Of a stretch of 64,000 nt of DNA, positions 63,600-64,000 are shown piece after piece. A model generated the notes under the pieces. It worked only from the letters and a program-made list of their open reading frames with translations. It searched no databases and had not been told where the DNA came from. The position numbers were made by a program, and so were the translations under genes. The DNA comes from an uncultured Bacteroidia bacterium (GTDB lineage: Bacteria; Bacteroidota; Bacteroidia; Bacteroidales; Prolixibacteraceae), in contig CAIVGL010000004.1 in the NCBI GenBank assembly GCA_903905505.1, positions 1 through 64,000 on the forward strand, read 5' to 3'. The stretch's first letter is position 1; each line of letters opens with the position of its first letter.

Positions 63600-64000
63600 G
63601 ATTTAAATTTTAAGGCTTCCTCAAAAAACCAGGCTTTGAGATTTTGAGAAAGTGGATTTGTTTGTTTGTTTTCAATACGTTCGGGGTGCCACTGGACAGC
63701 TAACATAGGACTCTTATCTGCTTTATCTTTCCATTCGATCCCTTCAATAAGCTTATCATCGGAGTAACAACCAATAGAGAGCAGGTCTGAAATCTGCTCA
63801 ATAGCTTGATGATGCGCACTATTTACCTTGCCATTTGATATTCCGGAGACGGCTGCGAGCAAAGAGTCTTTTTGAAGTTCAACAGTGTGGATATAATCTA
63901 TTCCACCCATATTCCGATGGTTCTTCTCCCCTGCATGCTCCAAATCAACGATTAATGAGCCACCTAGGGCCACATTAATCAATTGCAAACCTCGGCAGAT
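63596..64000 (-). CDS. Gamma-glutamyl-gamma-aminobutyrate hydrolase-like (peptidase C26), C-terminal part
   Basis: Runs off the window; the frame is open to base 64000 and reads ICRGLQLINVALGGSLIVDL, where the Cys is the amidotransferase nucleophile. Further HTVELQKDSLLAAV, VNSAHHQAIEQI and MLAVQWHPERIENKQTNPLSQNL (catalytic His and Glu) are as in PuuD and peptidase C26 proteins. The TTG at 63988 used in the track is internal. PuuD-type enzymes release GABA from gamma-glutamyl-GABA. The ALDH gene follows with a 4-bp overlap. Confidence 0.88.
   Translation of the reverse strand: MCRGLQLINVALGGSLIVDLEHAGEKNHRNMGGIDYIHTVELQKDSLLAAVSGISNGKVNSAHHQAIEQISDLLSIGCYSDDKLIEGIEWKDKADKSPMLAVQWHPERIENKQTNPLSQNLKAWFFEEALKFKS

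Noticed and set aside
1-64000. CRISPR arrays, rRNA genes, prophage structural genes, replication origin
   Set aside because: No regularly spaced repeats with unique spacers, no rRNA sequence, no capsid or tail genes and no DnaA-box cluster were seen.

Overview
The window reads as a chromosomal segment of an AT-rich member of the Bacteroidota, probably Bacteroidales/Marinilabiliales-like. The evidence is the fused lpxC-fabZ gene, the fused FeoA-FeoB transporter with a FeoB-associated Cys-rich protein, Bacteroidota-type promoters (TTTG-N19/20-TAnnTTTG) rather than sigma70 ones, few Shine-Dalgarno sequences, a DUF6427 membrane protein, Fn3-repeat and Fib_succ_major surface proteins, and an OlsF-like aminolipid acyltransferase. 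I assign no species.

Layout. 1-9.2 kb: a same-strand catabolic cluster (nagA-like end, exported TIM-barrel isomerase, Tat-type Gfo/Idh oxidoreductase, ACS-family MFS transporter, nagB-like deaminase, GH92-like enzyme, Tat-type hexosaminidase-fold enzyme). It has no SusC/SusD pair, so it looks like a periplasmic amino-sugar-glycan or glycoside route feeding NagA/NagB. 9.2-14.1 kb: the rimP-nusA-infB operon (minus), with a recognisable promoter and a leader hairpin. 14.2-18.9 kb: HD phosphohydrolase, then lpxD, lpxC-fabZ and lpxA (lipid A). 18.9-26.4 kb: a DUF6427 protein and purD; a Tat-type TIM-barrel enzyme; a YgjP-like metallohydrolase; a PiT-family transporter; dgt; an exported acetolactate decarboxylase. 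26.5-41.9 kb: mostly minus-strand housekeeping (OlsF-like acyltransferase, CNNM/CorC protein, DUF2721, hydroxypyruvate-isomerase-like, FabH-like and its TetR neighbour, QueD, LtaS-like sulfatase, GTP-PEPCK, aminotransferase, XerD) with YgiQ on plus. 42-52.3 kb: aroQ, pyk, lolA, ftsK, argF, an iron-type alcohol dehydrogenase and feoAB.

52.66-59.5 kb is an accessory island. It starts at tRNA-Arg(ACG) and ends at a decayed copy of that tRNA and its terminator. Inside are broken genes joined end to end (Fn3/Fib_succ protein, Fic protein, IS3 transposase, DUF5916 protein, tyrosine recombinase), one intact Tat-type DapA-family gene, and an intact mobile mystery protein A/B pair (HTH + Fic). The MMP A/B promoter carries a direct-repeat operator. 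After the island come an 831-aa eight-repeat surface protein, whose promoter is embedded in a perfect 17-bp inverted repeat, and an ALDH/gamma-Glu-GABA-hydrolase operon that runs off the window.

The most unusual features are the exported oxidoreductase/isomerase plus NagA/NagB cluster, the tRNA-bounded mosaic island with its Fic pair, and three strong palindromic control regions (dgt, tetR, Fn3-repeat gene). All calls come from reading the sequence; no database search was run.
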